This document shows positions 11,926 through 24,094 of a stretch of DNA of 64,000 nt, piece after piece. The first letter of the stretch is position 1; the number at the start of each line of letters is the position of its first letter. The DNA comes from Litoditis marina (lineage: Eukaryota > Nematoda > Chromadorea > Rhabditida > Rhabditidae): contig OZ038434.1 in the NCBI GenBank assembly GCA_964036275.1, positions 26,023,413-26,087,412 on the forward strand. Reading direction: 5' to 3'. The notes under the pieces are model-generated. The model did not search any database. It was not told where the DNA came from and worked only from the letters and a program-made list of their open reading frames with translations. A program made the translations under genes and the position numbers.

Positions 11926-14143
11926 CAACCGTGCCGTAATAATAACGTTTCCCAGGTTTTCGAGCCGCAGCTTCGTTCAACCTCGATCAATTGAGTGAGC
12001 ATAAAAAACACAACCTCTCGATTATTCGGTTGGATATGTTATTCTCACTGGTTATCAAACTAAACTCGATAAGAAATCGGAAGAAAAGTTATAGTGACTG
12101 TTTCAAGTAACTTTCTGTTTCGGTGCAAAAAAGACAAGCAGTTGCAGCGATGTCCCATCTGTTGTCATATAAGTCTGTTGTCATACATATGAACAATGCA
12201 TTATTATTATTAACAGAAAGAACCCGGTACATTAAGGTTCAATCAAACATATGTCGATCGATAATCATGTTTTAAATGGCAAACCCCAGTTCCATCACAT
12301 ACACGTAATTAAGACAAATAAGTATGATAAGTAATAATCTTGGTTTAATTATTGTTGATGTTATTCTACATGGATAATGACTTACTATTATTAATCATTT
12401 CTAGCCAGCAAACAACAGTTAAGACGAAACCCAGTTCCGTTTTCTGCCAATGTAGATAAGTACTTATTAAGTAGAGCTGAAACACTCCACTGATTTGAGT
12501 TTGAGTCGCACAAACTATAAAGGATTAATGTTTCCCCGCATTGTCTACTCAGATTAAACGAAAATAAATGAACCTCTGAGATTTAGGGATTGCAACACTT
12601 ATCTACCACGTATGTGCTCTTTATGAATGCAAAACATGGTTTGGGATTAGATTATCTACTTCCATTTCTATTTTGTGAAAACATCAGTTTCACAGAATAA
12701 CAGAGCGTCTGAACTATTTGTAGTTTGATAGCGCACTTTAGGGGTTAGAGATTAGATAAATGCTCGGTGGAGCATAATCAAACTATAACAAACATTTTTA
12801 TAGGCAAGATTCACACATATCTCACAAATAAAGCACTAATAATCTTGTGAGTTACCGGCACGAAGCGCACATTTATATTAACGCTCTAAAGCAGAACAGT
12901 GTGTTCCAGTCCCAGTTCCGCTTCATTTTAGTCTCGATATAAGTAGAGCTGAAACACTGAAATGATTTGAGCCAGATTCGCACATACTATAGAAGATTAA
13001 TGTTTCCCCGCATTGTATTCTTGGATGGAACAAAAAGTCATAAACCTCTGGAACTTGAGGCTTGTGAGACTTATCTAAAGATATCCGTGGCATTTCCAAA
13101 TGCGAAACATGTTTGGGATTAAAATATTAATTTTCTGTTACATTTGTAGAAACGTCCACATTCGCAGAATAATAATATAATAATGCACCTGCAGTATTTT
13201 TAGTTTTCTTTCGCACCGCTTGATTGGGGTTAAATAATATGCTCGATAGAGGTGGTTCAAATTATGAGAAATACAGCCTATATGGAGGATTCACAATTGA
13301 CCCACGAAAATTACCTTAACAAGTTACTCGAATAAAGTACACATAATGCTATACGGGTATTGAGAACCTTCAGTTCAGAGCATAAATAGTCGAAAAACGA
13401 ACATTTTTAGATTTTCAGAAGTAAAATCTTGCATCATACTCCAGAAACGAAGTGTTTGCATCTACAGTCTGCACCGTTTTTCATGAACATCCCATACGCT
13501 AAACAAATACGAACGACATCACAACCAGTAACCAGAACTTGCTCTTGAGATCGTCGTGTGCTCAGCAGATGGCCTGATAAATTTTCTGAAAATCCGAGTT
13601 TGATATATGTCAGGAAATGATATTTAGCTTGCTCACCTGATACATAGTTAGTTCCACCCACTCTCAACCCTTTATGGTTCTATGTTCAAACTTTCAGTTT
13701 TTGCATGCTGGCTTTTTGATTGCTCTCCAAATTTCGATAGTGTTTTCTGCCACTTCACTCCTACAAACTCTCAAAATTTTGAAACTAAAATATTGATTTT
13801 TCAAATTGCGAGTTCGCCATTTATTAAAATAGACCCCGAGTAGTTGAACGATTACTGAAGAAGAACATCATTTAGTGAAACTCGTCATTAAACTCATCAT
13901 CAACTCTTCTGTCATCTAACCTTCCAAACTCGAATACAATGTTCTTTAGTGCACGGAAAACTACACTACGGGACCGAATCCTCTTTCCGACAGATATGAT
14001 AGAACCCGTTATTATTTTTCCGTGAAATGCACAGACACACTAATCTAGTCAGAAAAGTTTATGTGAATCGTTTGCTTCTATAATCTATAAGAATTCCTGA
14101 ATTCTATTATCTATACGCAAAACTGAATCTGTCTCTGTTGTAT
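11926..14143. other. gene-free stretch between gene A and the 3' end of gene B
   Basis: Two more copies of the dispersed repeat seen at 7005-7200 lie at about 12420-12600 and 12915-13060 (shared 'gagctgaaacac', 'ttaatgtttccccgcattgt'). An inverted repeat remnant of the 'attagtgt...cacggaaa' family lies at about 13905-14055. Positions 13680-13850 resemble 21311-21440. No exon is supported. Confidence 0.55.
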
Positions 14144-14149
14144 TTTATT
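14144..14149 (-). terminator. polyadenylation signal of peptide gene B
   Basis: AATAAA on the minus strand, about 370 bases past the stop of gene B. It is the clearest hexamer in the right direction. Confidence 0.45.
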
Positions 14150-14521
14150 GAAATACCAAACATCAAGTCGACATTTACAAATAAAAAACTAAAAAAAGTC
14201 ATTTATGAACATCAATTAGTCAACGTATTGTACAAATACAATGATGGATAGAAAGTATCACTTTACCGAGAAACAATAGATAATATCAATATGTACATCA
14301 ACAATTTGTCACCAAACGGTGTATTAATTGAGAACAGGAAAAATATTCGCACATGCCCACAGCAAAATTGAGATTTACAGTGCTCCCACTTGTTGTTGAA
14401 GGCGAACGCTCAACATACTGAAGCATTTATATTGTAGGCTAAGAACTGGATAAAATCGAATACAAGCAACATTCAAAAGTGAGCCTACAAGCATAAAAAT
14501 TAAAACTTTTTCCACGTAAGG

Positions 14522-15059
14522 TTACGTAAGGTTGATTCGGACTCTCGGCAAAAAAAAGTGATCGGTGAACTTTCTGTACTGTGCGGGGGTCGGTGTGTTC
14601 AACATTTCCGACTGAATTGGAAATCTGTCATCGTCAAATGGAGAATACTTCAGAAAAGAGCATTGGGTGGGCGAGAAAAAACAGAATCGGTCGAAACCTC
14701 GGACTCTGGAAAGTAGAGATTTAATAAGCTCTCAAAGCATTCAACTGAAACAGAAATCGGTGCGATCGTACACAGAAAATGTCTATCAAATATTTCTCGA
14801 AACTTTCTTACTTTGTCTAATCTTAGTTAGTATTCTCAGAAAGGTTTTGGTCTCCAATGAGAAGAAGCACTCTCATGAGCACTATCTAACAAAAACCGCT
14901 CATCATCTCTTTCCTAGTTTCTCATGAGAATGTCTCATGAGTACTGATGAGTAATCATAAACAAACTCACTTGTGATGTTTCCTGATTTTGTGCCAAACG
15001 ATGGCTCGAGCGCAATTGACTGCGAGAAGAATAAGAAGAAGTTGCATCAGAACTCGCAT
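14522..15059 (-). CDS. peptide gene B: secreted allatostatin-C-like ring peptide precursor
   Basis: Exon 1 is 15059-14971 (donor GTGAGT) and exon 2 is 14705-14522 (acceptor CTTTCCAG), joined in phase 2, giving about 90 residues. The signal peptide is nearly identical to that of E, except for an Arg (A-R-A) where A and E have C-A-G-A at the probable cleavage region. The basic segment has one His fewer than in A. Exon 2 gives V-R-G-F-D-R-F-C-F-F-S-P-T-Q-C-S-F-L-K, then a linker F-D-D-D-R-F-P-I-Q-S, and a C-terminus D-H-F-F-L-P-R-V-R-I-N-L-T. It is a direct-orientation duplicate of A, about 4 kb upstream on the same strand, with the upstream block and intron also related. The intact frame and conserved splice sites argue for a working gene. 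Secreted peptide signalling is inferred from the ring motif. Confidence 0.8.
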
Positions 15060-15069
15060 GTCTTTCTGG

Positions 15070-15196
15070 AGAGAAGTTGGTGCTCACCGAACGAGAGCTG
15101 GATAATGGTTTCTGAGGTGGCGGCAGTGCCTATAAGGGGAAGGGGTTGAGCCTCGGAAGCCGATTTTCGAGTTCAGGACTGCAAATTCGGGATAAG
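15070..15196 (-). promoter_or_regulatory. conserved upstream block of gene B
   Basis: Carries the same ordered words as the blocks upstream of A and E (GGCTTCCGAGG, CAACCCCTTCCCC, CTTATAGGC, GCCGCCACCTCA, GGTGAGCACCAA). It lacks the AAT/ATT triplet insertion, so only about 20 bases separate the GGTGAGCACC word from the acceptor-like CTCTCCAG before the ATG. Confidence 0.55.
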
Positions 15197-18108
<2,912 letters not shown>

Positions 18109-18230
18109 TATCTTTCCCCCTCTACCCTCCCTCTATAACCTCTCAATCTCTTTCTCATTTTCTCTCTCTCCTCTCTCTCTACCAGTGGCATTGTACAAAT
18201 AATTTTGTTCCAGACTTCTTTCCAAGTGAA

Positions 18231-19162
18231 ATGCGATTTCTTCTTCAAGTAGTTCTACTGGCGCTCGTCCTCGACACAGCCGAATCCATCGTTTGGCACA
18301 GAATCAGAAGTCACCAGAGCAGGTTCGTGCCAGAATGAAAAAGAAAATTCTATTGAACTTCAGTAACAGAAAAGTGACGATACAACCTACCACAACAAGG
18401 ATATTCGAGAGTTTCTTCCAAAAGAAACTTATATTCTTTTCAGATGAGAATCTCATGAACACCTCATGATCGTTTCTTGTGAAACGAAGTTTTAGCATAG
18501 CAACTGATCGAATGAGAAGTTCATGAGATATTGCTCATGAGGTGTCTTCTGAGGTTTTGGAGGGATTGCTACCACACCAGGCAATAGAGAGCAGGCGATC
18601 ATTCGACCATAATGATATGTAAAGTGTCACCTAGGATAGACAGAAAGAAAAGAAAAAGAACAAGGAGAGGAACTTCGTTCCTTTTCGCAACCTTCTAATT
18701 TACTATAGTGCGTGCCAAATATTTGAAATACCCGCCTTATGTGAGACTCGAACCGGACCCAAAATATTGTGAGGAGCGGACGCTAACCACCATTCCATCG
18801 GGGCATAGAACACACTGTGTACGAATCACATGCACGTGTTCTTACACAGCACGAAGTGAGATATACAGTATACCCCTCCCTTATTTGAGCCGTTAGCCGA
18901 ATTCGGCAATCAATTCAGCCCCCTCTAACAATTGTCAAACTTCTTAATATATCATATTCTATTTTACCCAAATATTTCCAGAATCAATGGTTTCGATCGT
19001 TTCTGTTTCTTTTCGCCCGCCCAGTGCTCATTTCGGAAAAATTCGCCGTTCAAAAAATTCCCGGTCGAAACTGAAACCCTTGAGAACGATGTCGTTCCGA
19101 ATCGCTATCAACGTTTCAATGCTCGTTACTTCCTGCCGCAGATCAAATTCAACGTTGTTTGA
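18231..19162 (+). CDS. peptide gene C: diverged secreted allatostatin-C-like ring peptide precursor
   Basis: Exon 1 is 18231-18322 (donor GTTCGT, weaker than in the paralogs) and exon 2 is 18982-19162 (acceptor ATTTCCAG). They join in phase 2, giving 90 residues. A 3' splice-like TTTTGTTCCAG ends at 18213, 17 bases before the ATG, fitting trans-splicing or a short leader exon. The signal peptide begins M-R-F-L-L-Q and ends near T-A-E-S. Next comes I-V-W-H-R-I-R-S-H-Q-S-R, then I-N-G-F-D-R-F-C-F-F-S-P-A-Q-C-S-F, followed by R-K, a possible dibasic cleavage site that A, B and E lack. The C-terminus is F-N-A-R-Y-F-L-P-Q-I-K-F-N-V-V. Outside the ring and tail the sequence is strongly diverged, so the ring is the most constrained part. 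The intron carries a CTCATGAG MITE and a SINE-like element. Neuropeptide function is inference. Confidence 0.8.
18440..18590 (+). mobile_element. CTCATGAG-type MITE remnant in the intron of gene C
   Basis: Contains several near-palindromes of TCTCATGA and ends in GAGGGATTGCTAC followed by CCAGG. This is the right terminus of the family best preserved at 28431-28616. Confidence 0.5.
18702..18807 (-). mobile_element. tRNA-headed SINE-like element in the intron of gene C
   Basis: On the minus strand, an A-box-like stretch (ATGGTGGTTAGCG) is followed 30-odd bases later by a B-box-like GGTTCGAGTCT, and then by a tail ATTTGGCACGCACTATAG. The same head and tail order occurs at 53326-53425 and 56299-56397. 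The T arm does not fold, so this is not a working tRNA gene. Confidence 0.55.
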
Positions 19163-19356
19163 GGGGGAATAACCTTTGACCTTGGGTAGTTATCTTGTAT
19201 TTAAGCTCAAGTTTGGGCAGCTCGAGAAGTTCTAGTATCTAGACACTTTAGATATGTAGATAAGAGAGACTTAGACATATATACACCTCTCTGATTCGAA
19301 CAATCTTGGTTTGATATTCAACTATGTGACAATAATCTGTTTGTATATATTTTTTT

Positions 19357-19362
19357 AATAAA
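19357..19362 (+). terminator. polyadenylation signal of peptide gene C
   Basis: AATAAA about 195 bases after the stop of gene C. A T-rich acceptor (tttttatttag) follows, ending at 19405. Confidence 0.6.
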
Positions 19363-19405
19363 GTGTTTGAAAAGTTTTGTTTTATTTTTTGTATTTTTTA
19401 TTTAG

Positions 19406-19600
19406 ACCAGGCTTCAAACATGAAGCGCAAAAAACTTCAAAACTTGATGAAACGAGTGACGAACCTAGACCATTCGATATTTCAGCAAAGGAGTATTTGA
19501 GAACAAACGAACGAGCCAATCAAACGGCACCAGGGTATCATGATTATTTGCCTCCCATTGAAGGAAAACTGAGAGAAACACGAATACCAGATTATTCATG
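19406..19600 (+). CDS. possible exon downstream of gene C, unrecognised
   Basis: A T-rich acceptor ends at 19405, 43 bases after the AATAAA of gene C. The following 190 bases are open in the frame that reads P-G-F-K-H-E-A-Q-K-T-S-K, later E-P-R-P-F-D-I-S-A-K-E-Y-L, and then Y-H-D-Y-L-P-P-I-E-G-K. The composition is charged and looks protein-like, unlike the repeat-derived frames nearby. No start codon lies near the acceptor in this frame and the 3' end runs into a dispersed repeat at about 19610, which recurs at 56210. It could be an exon of a downstream operon-type gene, a captured exon, or chance. I do not recognise the family. Confidence 0.25.
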
Positions 19601-19783
19601 TAGTCGTTGCCAACGGGAAGGCGGGAGGGTACTGTATATGTGCCTTCCCGCTGTGTACGCACACATCTCTTCGATTACAAAGCTGGTCGGATATGTATCC
19701 CAATAGCGCAGTGGTTTGCGCCCTGCTACGGAACTTTTGCTCGCACTCACTATACTGAATGACTAATAAAACCTTGTTTCCAG

Positions 19784-19967
19784 AGTCCGAGGTTTCGACA
19801 GATTCTGTTTTTTCTCGCCCACCCAGTGCTCTTTTCTGGAATATTCTCCATTTGACGATGACAGATTCCCAATTCAGTCGGAGATTTTGAACACACCTAG
19901 TCCCAGGCAATATCGAAAGTTCAACGAACACTTCTTTTTACCGAGAGTCAGAATCAACCTCACGTGA
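19784..19967 (+). pseudogene. peptide family member D: orphan second exon
   Basis: A complete second exon of the peptide family. The acceptor (CTTGTTTCCAG) ends at 19783, and the exon encodes V-R-G-F-D-R-F-C-F-F-S-P-T-Q-C-S-F-L, a linker F-D-D-D-R-F-P-I-Q, and the tail K-F-N-E-H-F-F-L-P-R-V-R-I-N-L-T before TGA. Its 184-base length equals that of A and B and it has no frame lesion. No matching first exon (signal peptide and I-V-W-H segment) can be found between gene C and this exon. Upstream sequence is instead a dispersed repeat (19610-19740). Either it is a partial duplication, or it serves as an alternative second exon for gene C: the phase is compatible, since C's first exon also ends in phase 2. 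The 3' UTR (about 19968-20290) is related to those of A and E. Confidence 0.65.
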
Positions 19968-20465
19968 AAACAGTTCCAACGGCGGGTTTGAAATACTAGT
20001 TGTAATGTGACTTTTATTCAGGTTTCATATAGATTTTAGCCTGTAACTGCTGAATTGAACACATTGATGTATAGTGGCCGTCACCCAAATCAGGAGTAGT
20101 ACTGTTGAACTCACTTTGTGCTGTGTACATTTGTGAACACTGTGATTCGTTCGAATCAATACCTCGTCCGGTGTATCATGTGATACAGAGTATTGTATAT
20201 ATTGTTGTTGTCTATTGTCTTTTGGTATATTACCAGTGTTTCCTGTACATATTTGGCTAATGAATTTATGTTTCATTTCTTCGGTTTGATTTCGCTCAGC
20301 TTTTGTACAACAAAACTCGGAAAATGTCTCTCGCTTTTCGAAGGCTTTTGTGCTGGAGAGTTGCGGGCTTGCATTCCGATTCCTATTTCAAATTGTGAAA
20401 TGAGAATTCCGTCGCAGAGTCTTCTGTGAAAACGATTGTCGAGATTCGAGTTCTAGAAGTTCATG

Positions 20466-20699
20466 TATAGTCCTCTTCATTCCTACTGAGACTCCTACAG
20501 TAGGATTTCAAAACTTCCAAGCCGTTTTCCGCACTCTTTTGTGATCGGGAAGGTTAAGGATTTTCGCACCTTGTTCTCCTATTCAGGGACAATTAATATA
20601 CGAGAGCATTTTTCATAAACTTTATTTTCAGCTTCACAACATCCTTCGGGAAGTTGTAAGGTTACTGTAGGAGTCTCAGTAGGAATGGTGTGAACTATA
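20466..20699 (+). mobile_element. 235-bp TATAG...CTATA MITE, copy 3
   Basis: Starts TATAGTCCTC and ends GTGAACTATA with the family's inverted termini. It is more diverged inside than copies 2 and 4, and the internal short frame is broken here. Confidence 0.75.
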
Positions 20700-22070
20700 C
20701 TCATCATGAACACTGAAACTTGGTCACTAAATGTCGTCCGTTTATCGGCATAAGGACGACTTCTGCTTGGACCGATTGAAAATTGTAGTTTTATCTGTAC
20801 AGCAGCAGATTTGTGTTGCCGACTGGGCGAGTCGAAAACAGCTCAGGCGATTGGCGCCACATTTTCGAGCTCGGCCAGCTATGAGGTCTCAGTCATCTGC
20901 GTCTCTCTGACCTGCACGCTCTTTCGTTGACGCCGCTAGAAAAGTAGGTGACCGAATGACTGGGAGATGTCTGAATACGAATGAACTACAAACATATTAC
21001 TCTACCCTCGCAGTCGTCCGATAGCAGTCGAGCATTTTCAAACTGACTTTCACAAGTCGGCCATGTTTCGCAAAAATGGCGAGTTGCGTGAAATCGGCTC
21101 TTACTCTGAAACATGCACGAAAACTTGCCCCCATTTCCGCGACGAAATTGAAAAAAAAAGTAGAAAAGTTGGGAGGTTTCATTTCAGGATATCAGAGCAC
21201 GTTTCACTACCCATACACAGATGTGAAAGTTTCTCCGCAAAACCAGCCCACTCCATTTATTATAGTTTGGTTTATTCACTGATATAACCCCTGTGATACG
21301 CACAAACTTCCAGGTCAAAGTTTCGCATGTTCAACTCTTTAAATTCTCTCAAAATTTCCGTAGTGTCTTCTGCATCATAACTACTACAAACTCTGTAAGT
21401 TTGAAACTGGAACAATGAAATATTTATGATAAAATTGCTCCTGGAATGTGGACGGATTACTGTAGCACAACATCGATTGATGAAACGGACCCTATACGAT
21501 TTGTAAAAATCGTTGTGGACAACGTACCATCAATTTTGTGAGAGGCTAGATTTGGCAAAAGGCCAGCCAGTCTACGTATCATTCTCAGACAATTCCCAGC
21601 CAATTGGCCAGCCACTTTTTTATTGGCTGAGCGAGAGAGTGTGCAGGTCAGAGAGACCCAGATGTCTAAGGCCTCATTGACCTGCACACTCTCTCGCTTT
21701 TGTACCTGGCCAATCGAAGAAAATTGGCGCCAATCGTTTTGAGTTGATACTCTCTCGCATGTTGGCAGGTAATCAACGACCGCTCGCCCCGCATCGCTCG
21801 ATCAATCGAACCTTCTGCTGTCTATATGGGGAAAATGGCGACTATATAACGTCATATGTACTTTGTTCTCAACGCGAGTCGTTCGAAATTCGTGCATTTT
21901 GGCGCGTGTCGTGATCGAACTACATGAAATTTTCAGTCAGCCACAAATAGGATTGTTCCAACAGTTCTGGCCCCTCTTTGCCGTTTCATTGACAAACAAC
22001 AAAGTCTTGAGTAGGTCAAAGAGATTCCTAAAATTCTCTCACAAACTATTGTTCTCGAAATCCGAAATTA
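20700..22070. other. gene-free repeat stretch before element copy 2
   Basis: Positions 20870-20950 and 21590-21830 hold the dispersed repeat with words such as 'ctcgctccgcatcgctcgatcaa' variants and 'cacactctctcgc', which recurs at 27885-27995 and inverted at 33248-33370. Positions 21311-21440 resemble 13680-13850. A short frame at 21076-21282 is open but has no independent support. Confidence 0.5.
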
Positions 22071-23867
22071 CACACGACTCAAAGCGCAGCCTGCCGGCAA
22101 TTAAGGAGCCCGGCAGCCTGCCGGCAGTCTGCCGGCGGACTGCCGGCAGGCTGCCGGCAATTAAGGAGCCCGGCAGCTTGCCGGCAGGCTGCCGGGTGCA
22201 AACCAGATAATTATTATTGTCAGGAGGCCGGCAGCCTGCCGGCAGTCTGCCGGCAGACTGCCGGGTGCAAACTAGATAATGATCCAAGAGCAAACCAGAT
22301 AACCGAAATAACCACTTAGTTATCTGGTAAGAGTTATATCTGCCAGTTTGGTAACATGTTCGCTAACCGATCTCGGGTCTAGGCATAAGCCTAAACTTAA
22401 CCGATTAACCAAAGTAACCAACTTGGTTATCTACTAACGTTAGATCAAATTCCTCATCAGCTTTATTCTCACTTAGTTGGTGAACATTACCCAGGAGCAC
22501 AGGTAACCTAACCGGTTTGTGGTACACCTTTTTTTTTCGTTACCTCATAGGTAACCGATAGGTAACCTAAAACTCAATTTCGGTCACCGTACGACCTAAC
22601 GGTAAAAACAATACTTTGCGTTAGAAAAACAGGTAACCGGTTTTTCACTTCAGGTCACCAACCGGTTACTTACTGAGCTAACCTGGAAAACTGGTTAGCA
22701 AAAACCGGTTCCGTTACCAAAACACTCGGTTAGATATAGAATTCACCCACAATAAGACATTTTAATGACTGCGGAATACTTGCCCTCCGCAGGTGAATTC
22801 TATATGTAACCGGTTTTTTGGTAACCTAACCGATTTTTCGTGACTTAATTTGCAGGTTTCCTCAAAGCCACAAATTGCGTTAGAAAAACAAGTAACCGGT
22901 TTTTGGTTTCGAGTTACTTACCGGTTACCTGCGAGGTAACCAAATGGTTATCAAAAACCGAAGGTCTTAAATCGTCCAACTAAGAGATTCGTGTTCGATT
23001 GGTTCAGTGTATTCGAAATTCATGTGTATTATAACAATTCATGATTATGATAGTGAATGTGATACGCTTTTAGCCATCTATTTGGTGAAATAAAGATAAA
23101 GCTTGGCAGGACTATGTAGTTACGAAGTGAAAGGATGAAGTACTTCTGTGTGAAACCAAAGATGCTTCACAAATTATTCACATGAACACGCAATCCGATC
23201 AGGAGTTCAGTTCTGCGAGAAGTCTTCTCACTGTCGTGATTTAAATCCAACGACCAGTGCGATCATCACGTCCGCGGATTACAACTTGAACGTAATTAAC
23301 TATACGTCGTAGTCTTCATTTGCCAATATTTTCATAGTTTTCATTATTATAAATTTTTGTATTTTTGTTGTCTTTTTAAGTCTAACTGAAATATATTTGT
23401 TATATTATAGTGTAGTGTGTCGTTTGCTATGTACCTTGGAAAGAGTTTGCACTTGTGGTCGTTTTCTTTGCTTGCTTTTGGCTGCATTTTGCGATTTTCA
23501 CTTAGTTTGAAAATTTACTACTTGAAAACCACACATAATTATGTAGGTTGAGTTATTTTGAAATCAGTATTTTTGTGTAGTCAACTTTTTATGTGCAGAG
23601 CAGAAATTACTGATAAAAACCGCCATACGTACGAATTTCAGGGACGTTCACTTGCTACTTGAGTTCAGCAGAGAGGACGAGAAATAGATAAATCGCGGCT
23701 ATCAGCGACGGCTTCAAGCGTTGATATCCGGAGTTCATGTAAATGAGGTGGGTATCTACTATCTATAAAATCAACTGGTAAAAGCAGGTATTGAGTGAAA
23801 AATGTATGCAAATTTAGTTTAAATGGCCTTATGCCTGGCCTTTTTAGTTTAGATTCTGATAATCTGA

Positions 23868-23888
23868 GGGGGGGGGGGGGGGGGGGGG
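23868..23888 (+). repeat. G21 homopolymer
   Basis: Twenty-one consecutive G inside element copy 2. Copy 1 has only a short interrupted run of pyrimidines on the opposite strand here (about 4618-4630), so the run expanded after the copies separated. Confidence 0.9.
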
Positions 23889-23898
23889 AATGAATCAG

Positions 23899-24094
23899 CC
23901 ACGGTGAGACCGCTCGACAAAAACGGTCCAAGTGAAAAAACAACCAAGCATCGTGCCAAAAAGCTACAGTACATTTTTTCCGCGCGGGTACGCGCCCTGT
24001 CTAGGCTGATGACCGGCCGCATTTCAATTGGCGGGGTAAGCCGTTTTTCAACTGCGGGCAAAACTCCAAATAATTGGGGAGCGGTCTCACCGTG
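23899..24094 (+). mobile_element. 196-bp foldback inserted in element copy 2 (CAG duplication)
   Basis: Inverted termini CACGGTGAGACCGCTC and GAGCGGTCTCACCGTG, flanked by CAG at 23896-23898 and 24095-24097. Copy 1 (about 4603-4612) preserves the empty site with only one copy of the CAG, which fixes the insertion and a three-base target duplication. Confidence 0.8.

Noticed and set aside
21076..21282. 68-codon plus-strand frame with Lys-rich start
   Set aside because: No splice or start context, and the flank is repeat-derived (similar to 13680-13850).
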